The position numbers were made by a program, and so were the translations under genes. A stretch of DNA of 64,000 nucleotides from CAZQKW01 sp964594075 (lineage in GTDB: Bacteria; Desulfobacterota; WTBG01; CAIYCZ01): positions 1 through 64,000 of the forward strand of contig CAZQKW010000017.1 of the NCBI GenBank assembly GCA_964594075.1, read 5' to 3'. The notes under the pieces are model-generated. The model had not been told where the DNA came from, made no database searches, and saw only the letters and a program-made list of their open reading frames with translations. Of this stretch, positions 7,657 to 16,021 are shown piece after piece (position 1 is the stretch's first letter; every line of letters starts with the position of its first letter).

Positions 7657-9363
7657 ATGAATACCACCAAGCAAAAAGTTATCCAAAAAAGGTTGCCCCG
7701 CGAAGTTTACAATGCACTAAAAAATGTTGTCGGCGAACAATGGATTTACGAGCAGCGATCTGTGGTAGAGACCTACAGTAAACTTTCTATAGAAGGATTT
7801 AGTTTTATAAAAAAGCATAACAAGGACCCGCACGTGCTGCCGGCATGTGTCGTGCTTCCCGCATCAACTGAAGAAACTCAGGCGATTGTGCGTATTTGCA
7901 ATCGGTACCAGATACCCTTCATACCGTTTACCAATGGACAGGTGTTTTGTAATCCGACGACGCCAGACCCTACTTTAATAATCCACCTGTCCCGCATGAA
8001 TAAAATTGTGCGTATTGATGTGGATAATATGAACGCCACCGTGCAAGCCTATGTTGACTATGGACAACTTCAGGCCGAGACCATGAAACGCGGCCTGTGG
8101 AATGGCGGAAGCCCGCTTGCGACTTCATTGTGCAAACTGGGCTCACAGTTTGCCTTTGCCGGATTGTGGCAGACGGATCTTAAATACGGGCTTTTAAACA
8201 GAAATGTGGTCAGCGTGAAGATGGTTCTGCCAGATGGCGAAATACTCACCACCGGTTCGCGGTGTATCCCTAAAGCAGGGGATTTCTGGGAGTATGGCCC
8301 CGGACCTGATTTGTTGGGTCTGCAGCGATCAGGAATTGGCACAAACGGCATTGTAACTGAAATTACCCTGAAATTGCACCCCTGGGTTGGAGATGAAGCA
8401 TTCCCGGAAGTGCCGGGCGGACGCCCGAGTCTTCGTGATGTGCATGAACCAAAATATGACAGCCCGGCAGCCCCTCTCAAAAACCACAAATTATACTGGA
8501 TAGAATACTTAGATTTAGAGTCCCAGATTAAAGCTATGATTGAAATTGCCCATTCCGGCATCGCCATCGGGCTTAATGCCACGGGCGTTTATTCCGCGTA
8601 TTATTGTTCGCAGACGCAGGATATGACGGTGGAGCGGTGCAAAAACAAATTTTTCCCGCCCTATAACTGCTATGTGATACTGGCCAACATTACCTCGGAT
8701 AAGCAGATTGAATATGAAGAAAAAGTGTTGCAGCAGATTGTCAAAGAACACGGTGGCACATTCCTTTCGGAATCCTATAAGCCCGAGGTTCTCGAGGCGC
8801 TGAAGCCGTGGAATTATGATTGCATCCGACATTCCACAGGCTACCGCATGAACCGGAAAATGTATGCCAACGCATGGCTGCCTCAGGGACCGTTTGAGAA
8901 CGCGTTTAAGACCTCCCGGGAATGGAAAAAAGCCCTGGAGCTATTCGGCGAGGTTGACATAACCGACCGTGGCGGAGCTGATGACACGCCATTTGTGTAT
9001 GCATTGCAGCGAGGGCATTTTTGCTTTTTTGAGACCGACAATTATCCCGACCCCACACTGCCTGAAGAGATTATGAAAGCTGCCACTTATGGCATGTATG
9101 GCGCTGCGGCATTTATCAGAAATGACATGGGACCCATGCTCATGGCCTTTTTAAATGCAGAACCCTTTACCACCATGTTTCCCGAGGCCGGTCCCAATGC
9201 CCATCTTTTCATGAGAAAAATCAGAAAAGTATTTGATCCCAACAGCGTTGCATCGCCCGGCCGCCAGGTGTTCACTGAAGAAGAATGGCAGCAGTTTCCC
9301 AAAGAGATAAAGACAGCCGTTAATAAAATGCGGCAGATGCATGGACTTGAAGCTGTGGAATGA
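7657..9363 (+). CDS. FAD-linked oxidase (4-cresol dehydrogenase/VAO-like), third gene of operon
   Basis: This second flavoprotein, about 568 residues, has the FAD_binding_4 pattern (STEETQAIVRICNRYQIPFI, HLSRMNKIVRID, GIGTNGIVTEITLKLHPW) and a longer C-terminal domain ending RKIRKVFDPNSVASPGRQVF. Its length and the DLKYGLLNRNVVSVKMVLPDGE stretch look closer to the 4-cresol dehydrogenase/vanillyl-alcohol oxidase branch than to GlcD. An ATG at 7648 exists, but AGAGG (7643-7647) abuts it and sits 9 nt before the ATG at 7657, which I prefer. The gene follows the Fe-S gene by 24 bp. Two different flavoproteins sharing one CCG protein suggest a heterotrimer or two successive oxidations. Covalent FAD attachment cannot be judged here. 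Confidence 0.83.
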   Translation: MNTTKQKVIQKRLPREVYNALKNVVGEQWIYEQRSVVETYSKLSIEGFSFIKKHNKDPHVLPACVVLPASTEETQAIVRICNRYQIPFIPFTNGQVFCNPTTPDPTLIIHLSRMNKIVRIDVDNMNATVQAYVDYGQLQAETMKRGLWNGGSPLATSLCKLGSQFAFAGLWQTDLKYGLLNRNVVSVKMVLPDGEILTTGSRCIPKAGDFWEYGPGPDLLGLQRSGIGTNGIVTEITLKLHPWVGDEAFPEVPGGRPSLRDVHEPKYDSPAAPLKNHKLYWIEYLDLESQIKAMIEIAHSGIAIGLNATGVYSAYYCSQTQDMTVERCKNKFFPPYNCYVILANITSDKQIEYEEKVLQQIVKEHGGTFLSESYKPEVLEALKPWNYDCIRHSTGYRMNRKMYANAWLPQGPFENAFKTSREWKKALELFGEVDITDRGGADDTPFVYALQRGHFCFFETDNYPDPTLPEEIMKAATYGMYGAAAFIRNDMGPMLMAFLNAEPFTTMFPEAGPNAHLFMRKIRKVFDPNSVASPGRQVFTEEEWQQFPKEIKTAVNKMRQMHGLEAVE

Positions 9364-9690
9364 TACTGTTTATAACAGTTTTTAAGTTGTTTTTGCCGGA
9401 CAAGATTAAAAATATAACATTGCAGTGTGCCTTTAATAAAGACAGGTTGAAATGTATGAGCAACAAACAAACATTATTTTATAAATTTTATATATTTTTT
9501 TATTGACTATCATTTTTTTTTGGGTTAGTTTTTAACCAAATTTAAGTGCTTCCCCTATAGATAGCCGCATGTGAATGCCCCCTTTATAGCTGGAAGCATT
9601 TATTTTCACAGCATGACAATTGTTGTAGTCGTAATTTGCAAATTGTGCTGGGTTGTTTGTGCGGAACAAACGAGGGAGATTTATTGCTGC
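9364..9690. other. A+T-rich intergenic region
   Basis: A weak hairpin (ACTGTT 9365-9370 with AACAGT 9374-9379, followed by TTTT) may end the flavoprotein operon. About 9480-9545 is very A+T-rich and contains TTGACT at 9503-9508 and a small inverted repeat (GGTTA ... TTAACC, about 9523-9537), a possible promoter/operator for the next gene. Nothing else is recognisable. Confidence 0.4.
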
Positions 9691-10791
9691 ATGAAATATT
9701 ATAGAAACTATTTTTTGCTCCTCTCCTTTATTTTTGTATTTGCCGTATTCTTTGCAGAGGCAGCCACGGAAAGTGCTACCGTGGCGACCCGATCTTCTGA
9801 AAAGTGTCCACAGGTTGCTGCTCAGGACAATGGTAACAGTACAAAAAAAATTGTTACCACAAAAAGAATTAAGAAAACAGGCACTAAAAACAGAGCAACT
9901 CGCCGTAAAAGCAGATCACAATTAGCTCGGCCGCGAACAGCCCCCGCCACAGCAAGGGCGACGGCCCACAAATATCGGCCGCTTTATGCCCGTTCGCTTG
10001 ACGAACTGCAAGGCCCGCTTCCCGAAATTATATATACGGAAATATCCAGATTGAGACAAACCCATCATTTGCTGAATACCGATGACATTTCCATCCATAT
10101 CCATGACCTTTCAAAAAATGAAACTGTGGTTAATATAAAGGCTGACCGTATTCGCAATGCTGCAAGCTTGATCAAACCTTTTGTTATGCTAACGGTCTAT
10201 GACCTTGCGCAGCAGAACAGAATCTGCCTTACGGATACGGTTGAAAATCAAATTTACAAAATGATCACGATAAGCCACAACGAATCTACCAATGGGCTGA
10301 TTCGACTGATCGGCAATGGCAGCACTTACCGCGGGCTTGAGCTTATAAATGCCACGATTAAGAAATATGGTTTCCGCGATACGTATCTGGTGGAGGCAAT
10401 TCCAGAAGGAGGGAGAACGTATCGCAATAGAACCTCCGCATATGATATGAGCGAATTTTTCAGAAAACTTTATAGCCGAACGCTGGTCTCGCCGTATTAT
10501 TCACAGAAGATGATCGACATTCTTCTCAACAACAAAGTGCACCGCATAGAAACCCCCACCTTGGTGCAAGACGGCGTGCCGGTAGCGGACAAAACCGGCT
10601 ACGTGCGGGGAACCAACGGAGACTGTGGCATTGTGTTTCTCCGCAATATCAAACACAATGCTTCTGATTATGTTGTTTCAATAATAATTGAAAATCCCTA
10701 CCGTCCGCAAGAGGGATGGGGTAAGCAAAAAACCGCCGTAATCCGTCACCTGTCAAATCTGATATATTCCTATTTCAGGCAGCAGGTTTAG
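9691..10791 (+). CDS. Exported serine hydrolase with class A beta-lactamase/PBP fold
   Basis: The protein is 366 residues with a signal peptide (hydrophobic core about 7-22, cleavage likely near AEA). A Lys/Arg/Thr/Ala-rich linker (about 52-95) precedes the catalytic domain. All three motifs are present: SLIK (S159-K162), SHN (195-197) and KTG (301-303). This matches the Beta-lactamase2 group, which includes true beta-lactamases and peptidoglycan-related hydrolases. An upstream in-frame start at 9571 would bury the signal peptide. The ATG at 9691 has GAGGGAG at 9672-9678. The long basic linker is odd for a secreted beta-lactamase and hints at wall or polyanion contact. Resistance function is unproven. 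Confidence 0.8.
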   Translation: MKYYRNYFLLLSFIFVFAVFFAEAATESATVATRSSEKCPQVAAQDNGNSTKKIVTTKRIKKTGTKNRATRRKSRSQLARPRTAPATARATAHKYRPLYARSLDELQGPLPEIIYTEISRLRQTHHLLNTDDISIHIHDLSKNETVVNIKADRIRNAASLIKPFVMLTVYDLAQQNRICLTDTVENQIYKMITISHNESTNGLIRLIGNGSTYRGLELINATIKKYGFRDTYLVEAIPEGGRTYRNRTSAYDMSEFFRKLYSRTLVSPYYSQKMIDILLNNKVHRIETPTLVQDGVPVADKTGYVRGTNGDCGIVFLRNIKHNASDYVVSIIIENPYRPQEGWGKQKTAVIRHLSNLIYSYFRQQV

Positions 10792-10811
10792 TTGTCAGTG
10801 GGTGTCTTGTG

Positions 10812-11624
10812 CTATGGCTTTCTCGCCTGATACGCCGTAACAAACGCATTTAGTTTTTCTTCTATTATCCGCTCTGCCGCTGCAATCTCCGCTTCCGAGG
10901 CAAATTCTGAAGCAAGACACAAAAAAATTTTATCAAAGTGCGACGGCTTTATTTTCCAGTTTTTTTCGTATTCAATCCGTGCAAGGTGATATTCTGCCCG
11001 GGAGAAGTAATATTTTCCCAGCCGGTTTTTCGCCGAGCTAAACTGCCAGCCCGTTTTCAATGCGCAATACTTTTCAAAAGCGTTTTTTATTTCGCTCTCG
11101 GCAAACCTGTCAGGTTTGAGGCAATCGCCGAGACGATTCTGGACAATTGTAAAAAACTCTTTGACAAAATCAATGTCGGTAATAACCAATCCGTATAAAT
11201 ACCAGTCATTAAGCGTTGCTACGACAGCAGTCTGCTCCACATAGCTGAGATAGGAATAGCTAAGGCAAAAATGGCCGGCGCACATTTCCGTGCCGTAAAA
11301 TGAGCAATCCCTCATGTCCTGCCCCTGATGAAGGTTGGGGTGCAGCATACAGCCAACCCTGGTCTGTTCCTTGTTAATAAACCCTAAAAATTCGCAATTG
11401 TAAATGGTATCGCAAAGTTTTTGCTGCTCAATCGTTTTGCGTTGAAGCTTTCGATATAACCCAATATCAGGATTTTCCCCCAAAGAAAAGAACAGGCGGG
11501 TGTTACTTTTTAATAGCGCAGCGAGCGTGTTTCGGGAGTGGTCCTCCCAATTATAAAGACCGCAGCAGGCACCGCATGATTTATTCTCGTCGGGCTGACA
11601 AAGATGTATGGGGTATTTTTCCAT
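10812..11624 (-). CDS. Cysteine-rich hypothetical protein, possible YkgJ-like metal binder
   Basis: This 270-residue soluble protein begins with a cysteine cluster: C9 and CGACC at 17-21. More Cys follow at about 70, 75, 92, 106, 114 and 119. A CxxCC core near the N-terminus is typical of YkgJ-type putative zinc/iron-cluster proteins, but overall similarity is not certain. The C-terminal third is helical and charged, with a TPR-like stretch (YYFSRAEYHLARIEYEKNW). It is convergent with the beta-lactamase-like gene and follows, after 132 bp, a three-gene operon on the same strand. Function is unknown. Confidence 0.65.
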   Translation of the reverse strand: MEKYPIHLCQPDENKSCGACCGLYNWEDHSRNTLAALLKSNTRLFFSLGENPDIGLYRKLQRKTIEQQKLCDTIYNCEFLGFINKEQTRVGCMLHPNLHQGQDMRDCSFYGTEMCAGHFCLSYSYLSYVEQTAVVATLNDWYLYGLVITDIDFVKEFFTIVQNRLGDCLKPDRFAESEIKNAFEKYCALKTGWQFSSAKNRLGKYYFSRAEYHLARIEYEKNWKIKPSHFDKIFLCLASEFASEAEIAAAERIIEEKLNAFVTAYQARKP

Positions 11625-11756
11625 ATGGCGTGCACCTGCGACACGACTGCAAACAGAGGTCAGGAACGGAGAAGTTAACGAACAAAATAATTCAGTCTTT
11701 ATCTATAGCCTGAGCGGTATTGGTGCCGGCATGCCTTGCGCTGTGCACAAGAAGCA

Positions 11757-12044
11757 TCACTTTTTAAAGATACTATCAAGAGGGTTCCGTTTCTCTTGCG
11801 TCGGTCCACTGTGGGCCTCTGCTGCAGAAGCCTCGCGGAAGGAAAAATAGTCGCAGAAATTGCTTCGATCCTTTTCTATAACCCGTTCTGCCTGCGGTTC
11901 GCGGCACTGATTATAGGCTCCTGAATCATAATAACGACAGTTCAGACAACAATGAAGGTCTGCATTGCAGAATGGGCACGTTTCTGTCCGGTTTGTTTTT
12001 ACACCGATCGCAACTTCTTTTTTGCAGGAAAAACAAATGTTCAT
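11757..12044 (-). CDS. Small zinc-ribbon protein
   Basis: This 95-residue protein has CFSC ... CPFC near the N-terminus (a two-CxxC zinc ribbon), then HCCLNCRYYD and two later Cys. The tail is charged and looks disordered. An upstream in-frame ATG at 12068 exists, but the ATG at 12044 overlaps the udk stop as ATGA (12041-12044), the same coupling used between udk and the gene before it. Such small ribbon proteins are common in Deltaproteobacteria-like genomes without known function. Translational coupling to udk suggests co-expression rather than a shared pathway. Confidence 0.75.
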   Translation of the reverse strand: MNICFSCKKEVAIGVKTNRTETCPFCNADLHCCLNCRYYDSGAYNQCREPQAERVIEKDRSNFCDYFSFREASAAEAHSGPTQEKRNPLDSIFKK

Positions 12045-12706
12045 TTTATAATTTTCGAAGGGAAACAAGACGCAGGTAATCGCCCCTCTTGTTTTAGAAT
12101 TAACGTCTGCAATCTTTTCTGTATCGCGCTCATTATCTTCTGTTCACTCTCGCCAGGATTTAAAATTATATCTGCGCGAGCCTTTGACGGTTCTACAAAT
12201 TTTAGATGCATCGGACGAACAAATTCAAGATACTGACGTGCAACTGATTCAATGGTTCTGCCACGCTCTGTTACATCCCGCACTAATCTCCGAAGGAACC
12301 GGATGTCAGGTTCCTCATGAATGAAAATTTTCAAATCGCACAGGTCGCAAATTTCATCAACAGCAAAAATGAGGATGCCTTCAACAATAATAATCTCGCG
12401 CGGCTCAATATGTTCGGTGTGCGATTTCCGGGTGTGAGTTGTAAAGTCGTAAATCCGTTTTTCAACAGGGTGACCATTTTTGAGTGCCTTCAGGTGTGCA
12501 ACTAACAGCGGTATTTCAAGCGCATCAGGGTGATCAAAGTTAAAATAATGGCGGTGCTCTATGGGGATCTCAGACCGGTCACGGTAATATGAGTCGGTGT
12601 CTATCAAGGAGACGCGCCCTTCGCCGAATTGTGCGGAAATTTTTTTCGCAAGAGTTGTCTTACCGGCACCGGTGCCGCCGCAAATGCCAATCAATAATGA
12701 GCTCAT
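12041..12706 (-). CDS. udk: Uridine kinase
   Basis: Udk phosphorylates uridine and cytidine in pyrimidine salvage. The P-loop GGTGAGKTT (residues about 10-18), DTDSYYRD, the FNFDHPDA motif and IIVEGILIF are all present, and 221 residues is the usual length. The gene overlaps both neighbours by 4 bp (ATGA at 12703-12706 and 12041-12044), making a tight three-gene operon. The nearby hypothetical proteins give no hint of a special role. Confidence 0.9.
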   Translation of the reverse strand: MSSLLIGICGGTGAGKTTLAKKISAQFGEGRVSLIDTDSYYRDRSEIPIEHRHYFNFDHPDALEIPLLVAHLKALKNGHPVEKRIYDFTTHTRKSHTEHIEPREIIIVEGILIFAVDEICDLCDLKIFIHEEPDIRFLRRLVRDVTERGRTIESVARQYLEFVRPMHLKFVEPSKARADIILNPGESEQKIMSAIQKRLQTLILKQEGRLPASCFPSKIIK

Positions 12707-13299
12707 ACCTGTAAGAACATTTGTAATGAGAATGTCTGGTTTTTTTGCGCCTGCCTATTGCGCCCAGTCGCCTCACGCTTATTTTCCGATTCTTGAGGTG
12801 GAGTGTTCTTATCCTCCAAGACTGCAATGAATATAAAGGGAATTTGCTGGGTTAACCGCTGATTTTCAATGTATTCTTTTAAGGTTAAAAGTCCTATAAT
12901 ATAGTTGTTAAACACGTTCACGCCCTTAAACTGTGAAACATACTGATATGGTCTGGTTCTTTTTATGGCGAAATTCCATTCACCATTAAACTGATAGCCA
13001 TCGATAGCATATTTGCCCTGCGGTTTGAGGAAATTTTCACCTTCGATCTTGATTTCAAAGGATCCATTGTCGTATAAAAACATTCTGCCTGGCGCAATAG
13101 AATGTCCCCGTTTGAGGCTAAAGAAAGTAATTTTGTAAATTTTTTGAACACCGGTAACGAGTTTATTTTCTTGCTGCGGGTTGGAAACGGGTTGCCTGTG
13201 GAATGCGTGAAGATTAAAAGGGACGATAATAAAGCTTCCCGCCAGAGCTATTCCCGGCACGACGCGGAAAAATAATAATGCGTTGATGACGAAAATCAT
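12703..13299 (-). CDS. Hypothetical exported protein
   Basis: This 198-residue protein has an N-terminal hydrophobic segment (about 3-28) that could be a signal peptide or anchor. The mature part has beta-rich repeats such as GRMFLYDNGSFEIKIEGENF and GKYAIDGYQFNGEWNFAIKR, and the C-terminus is basic and polar. I do not recognise a family. It is the first gene of the operon with udk (4-bp overlap). The region upstream (13300-13426) separates it from the divergent DUF192 gene and must hold both promoters. Confidence 0.6.
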   Translation of the reverse strand: MIFVINALLFFRVVPGIALAGSFIIVPFNLHAFHRQPVSNPQQENKLVTGVQKIYKITFFSLKRGHSIAPGRMFLYDNGSFEIKIEGENFLKPQGKYAIDGYQFNGEWNFAIKRTRPYQYVSQFKGVNVFNNYIIGLLTLKEYIENQRLTQQIPFIFIAVLEDKNTPPQESENKREATGRNRQAQKNQTFSLQMFLQV

Positions 13300-13426
13300 T
13301 TTGCGGGTAAAAATATTTTAAAGCTGTATAACTATCTTTTGAAGTAACTCAGCACCGCTTGCGCGGAACTCTCTTAAGCTACTTAATTATATATCCCAAA
13401 AGCATATTAAACAAAAGAGAATTGCA

Positions 13427-13903
13427 ATGATAAGCACTATAACACAAGGCAAAAGGTTTAAGAAAATTATTCTGGTGTTCATTGGAGCCCATTTTTTATG
13501 CGGCTGTGAGCTGATTGCGCGGATACCAGAAGTGCGGATTATAAAAAAAGACGGTAACAGGATAGAAGTTCAGGTAGAAGTTGCCCGCACGCCTGCAGAA
13601 AGAAATTTGGGCCTCATGTATAGAAAATCTTTGGGGAAGAATAAGGGCATGCTCTTTATATTTGACGAGGAGAAGAAGCAAAACTTTACGATGAAAAACA
13701 CCTACATTCCCCTTGATATGATTTTTATTGCCAAGGACAAGCGGATTGTGGGTATTGTTGAAAATGCTGTGCCACTTTCTCAAAAGCAGTATTCAGTGGC
13801 AAAGCCTTCTTTATACGTGCTTGAAGTCAATGCGTTTTTCTGTCGGGATCTTAACATCGAAATTGGCGATGAAGTGCAATTCAAGGATATAGATAACCAC
13901 TGA
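13427..13903 (+). CDS. DUF192-family lipoprotein
   Basis: This 158-residue protein has a short hydrophobic N-terminal segment ending in a lipobox (FLCGC, Cys at about 27). The DUF192 core follows: EVARTPAERNLGLMYR, GMLFIFDEEKKQNFTMKNTYIPLDMIFI and a C-terminal YVLEVNAFF. DUF192 proteins are small periplasmic or secreted proteins of unknown function. The gene is divergent from the udk operon. A GGGGAA hairpin follows at 13931-13953. Family assignment is confident; the role is unknown. Confidence 0.85.
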   Translation: MISTITQGKRFKKIILVFIGAHFLCGCELIARIPEVRIIKKDGNRIEVQVEVARTPAERNLGLMYRKSLGKNKGMLFIFDEEKKQNFTMKNTYIPLDMIFIAKDKRIVGIVENAVPLSQKQYSVAKPSLYVLEVNAFFCRDLNIEIGDEVQFKDIDNH

Positions 13904-13930
13904 GTAACCATTGATGCTCGTTTGTTTGTC

Positions 13931-13953
13931 ATTCCCCGCCTTGATCGGGGAAT
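13931..13953. repeat. Short intergenic inverted repeat
   Basis: ATTCCCCG (13931-13938) and CGGGGAAT (13946-13953) form a perfect 8-bp stem with a 7-nt loop. No T-run follows, so this is not a standard terminator. It resembles the widespread 'attccccgcttgatcggggaat' intergenic repeats. Confidence 0.6.
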
Positions 13954-13999
13954 TCATAAGTGAGGGTGTTCTAAAGTTATTCCTTTGGGGGTCTTGTTA

Positions 14000-14665
14000 A
14001 TGCTGCGTGCAGTAATATTTGACATGGATGGCGTGATCGTTGACAGCCAGCCATACCATTTCGCTGTTGAAGAAAAAATATGTCGTGAAATGGGCATTGA
14101 CGTATCGTTAGAAGAAAGCCACTCTTTTGTCGGTATGGCGGGGCCAAAGGTGTGGAGTTATTTGAAAAGTAAATTTAAACTGCAGCAATCAATTGAAGAA
14201 CTGCTGGCCTATGAAAATAAAGCGCGCGTTGCGTATTTTTCATCATTAAAAAATGTGCGTCCCATTTCTGGTGTCGTTGAGCTGCTCAAGGAGCTGAAAC
14301 AACACGATATTAAAAGAGCCCTGGCATCGTCGTCATCTGCCGAGGTCATAGAAATATTTTTATCTAAACTGGAGATTCGCGATTATTTCCAAAAAATAAT
14401 AAGCGGGGATATGGTAGAAAAAGGAAAACCAGACCCGGATATTTTCTTATATACTGCAACAGCTCTTGAAGAAAGCCCAACAGACTGTCTGGTAATTGAG
14501 GACTCGGCAAATGGTGTCAAGGCGGCAAAACGGGCAGGCATGAAATGCATAGGCTTCAAAAACGCACATTCAGGCGATCAAGATTTGTCCCTTGCTGACA
14601 TGGTGATTGATGATTTAAGAAGAATTGATTTACACCTTTTGTTTCCTCTTTTTCAGCATTTATAA
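14000..14665 (+). CDS. HAD-superfamily phosphatase/phosphomutase (beta-PGM-like)
   Basis: This 221-residue protein has all HAD motifs: DMDGVIVDS (motif I, about 7-15), ASSSSAEV (motif II), the GKPDPDIF lysine (motif III) and IEDSANGVKAAK (motif IV). The cap sits between motifs I and II (subclass I). Such enzymes are beta-phosphoglucomutases, phosphoglycolate phosphatases or sugar-phosphate phosphatases; motifs alone do not decide. A TTG at 13985 is in frame, but the ATG at 14000 puts the nucleophile motif at the normal position. No operon partner is obvious. Confidence 0.85.
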   Translation: MLRAVIFDMDGVIVDSQPYHFAVEEKICREMGIDVSLEESHSFVGMAGPKVWSYLKSKFKLQQSIEELLAYENKARVAYFSSLKNVRPISGVVELLKELKQHDIKRALASSSSAEVIEIFLSKLEIRDYFQKIISGDMVEKGKPDPDIFLYTATALEESPTDCLVIEDSANGVKAAKRAGMKCIGFKNAHSGDQDLSLADMVIDDLRRIDLHLLFPLFQHL

Positions 14666-14877
14666 AACCGTGACAGGCAATATAATTGTTTATAATAGGA
14701 CCACAACAGTTGAACAAAGATAAAAAAACAATTAGGCGTAAGATAAATTCTGCTATGAATGATTGTCGTAATCTTCTCTATTGCGCGAGCCATAAAGAAT
14801 GCGGGGGTGCTACAATTTGTTGTAATTTTTCAATTTGTGAGATAGTATTGTAATCATCAATTTATCAGGTAACCATT

Positions 14878-15177
14878 ATGTTCATCATTGCCAATTTGTT
14901 AAATGCCATAGCCATGATCATTCACTATGCCCTGCAGATTTATCTGTGGCTGGTGATAGGGCGGGCGATCATTTCGTGGGTTAATCCCGATCCGTATAAC
15001 CCGATAGTGAACTTTCTCTATCAGGTTACCGAGCCGGTTCTATATCGGGTCAGGCGGATGCTTCCATTCCCCAGTATCGGCATTGACATTTCCCCGATTA
15101 TTGTTTTTGCCATTATCATATTTCTTGACAGCTTTCTGGTCGGCACGCTGCAGGAAATAGCCATGAGGTTGCGATAG
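14878..15177 (+). CDS. YggT-family membrane protein
   Basis: This 99-residue protein has two hydrophobic segments and the YggT signature (IGRAIISWVNPDPYNPIVNFLYQVTEPVL ... LPFPSIGIDISPIIVF). YggT proteins act in cell division or osmotic adaptation and often lie beside divIVA and DUF167 genes, as here. It is followed after 2 bp by the DivIVA-like gene. It carries one YggT repeat, whereas E. coli YggT has two. Confidence 0.9.
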   Translation: MFIIANLLNAIAMIIHYALQIYLWLVIGRAIISWVNPDPYNPIVNFLYQVTEPVLYRVRRMLPFPSIGIDISPIIVFAIIIFLDSFLVGTLQEIAMRLR

Positions 15178-15179
15178 CC

Positions 15180-15674
15180 ATGGTCGAACATAAAATACTA
15201 TTTGACGACGACGAGAGGACTTCATTGGAACGAGATATGAAGATCAGTCCCAAAGAAATCCTTGAAAAGGAATTTTCGTTGCGATTCCGGGGATACGATG
15301 TCAATCAGGTGGACGCATTTCTTGAAGACCTGGCGCGGGAATTAGAACGCATATCGCAGGAACTTCACAGCGTTCAAGAAGAGCGCGAACAGTTGAAAGA
15401 GGAGCTTGCTGTCTTACGAGAAAGAGAAAGAAATTTAAAAGAAGAACTGCTGGTGGCCCAGACCATGGGCGACGACATACGTGCACGAGCCGAGCAGGAA
15501 GCTTCGCGAATTATTGCCGGCGCTCAACTTGACGCTCAAAAGATTTTAGCCGAAGTGCGGCAGCAATGCGCATCTCTTCAGCAGGAAATAACCGCCATGA
15601 ATCAAAAACGCGAGCAGTTTGAAACGTCTCTCAGGGCGCTCCTGGAGGGGTATCTAAACCTCATCGGAAAATGA
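15180..15674 (+). CDS. DivIVA-domain protein
   Basis: This 164-residue protein has a DivIVA N-terminal lipid-binding motif (SPKEILEKEFSLRFRGYDVNQVDAFLEDL, about 22-50) followed by a long coiled coil rich in Glu/Arg/Leu to about 155. DivIVA proteins sense membrane curvature and recruit division or growth factors. In Gram-negative anaerobes a DivIVA-like gene commonly sits with yggT and DUF167, the arrangement seen here. An extra charged N-terminal tail of about 20 residues precedes the domain. The next gene starts 1 bp after the stop. Confidence 0.9.
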   Translation: MVEHKILFDDDERTSLERDMKISPKEILEKEFSLRFRGYDVNQVDAFLEDLARELERISQELHSVQEEREQLKEELAVLRERERNLKEELLVAQTMGDDIRARAEQEASRIIAGAQLDAQKILAEVRQQCASLQQEITAMNQKREQFETSLRALLEGYLNLIGK

Positions 15675-15675
15675 T

Positions 15676-15990
15676 GTGAACATTTCGGGCAGTGATAAAA
15701 TCGTGCGGATTATTGCCGGCGGCGTTGAACTTGCCGTTGCAGTTGTGCCCCGTTCTTCCCGGTGCGAATTTTCCGGAGTCCACAATAACGCCCTTCGCAT
15801 AAAACTTACCAGTCCGCCGGTTGAAAATGAAGCCAATCTGCAATGTTGCACCATGATTGCTCAAAAACTGGGCATAGCCCGGGGGCGGGTTTCAATAATA
15901 AGGGGCAATACCACACGCAAAAAAATATTAAAAATTGAGGGCGTGTCAGAACGCGAGGTAAGAGAGAAATTACTGCAAGGCGAACTATAG
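15676..15990 (+). CDS. DUF167-family protein (YggU-like)
   Basis: This 104-residue protein with a GTG start has the DUF167 pattern VVPRSSRCEFSGVHNNALRIKLTSPPVENEANLQC and RGRVSIIRGNTTRKKILKIEG. The fold is small and of unknown function. It is third in the yggT-divIVA-DUF167 run and is surely co-transcribed (1-bp gap). Confidence 0.9.
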   Translation: MNISGSDKIVRIIAGGVELAVAVVPRSSRCEFSGVHNNALRIKLTSPPVENEANLQCCTMIAQKLGIARGRVSIIRGNTTRKKILKIEGVSEREVREKLLQGEL

Positions 15991-16021
15991 TGTTCGTATT
16001 TTGTGAAGCTTTTGTCGCGCG

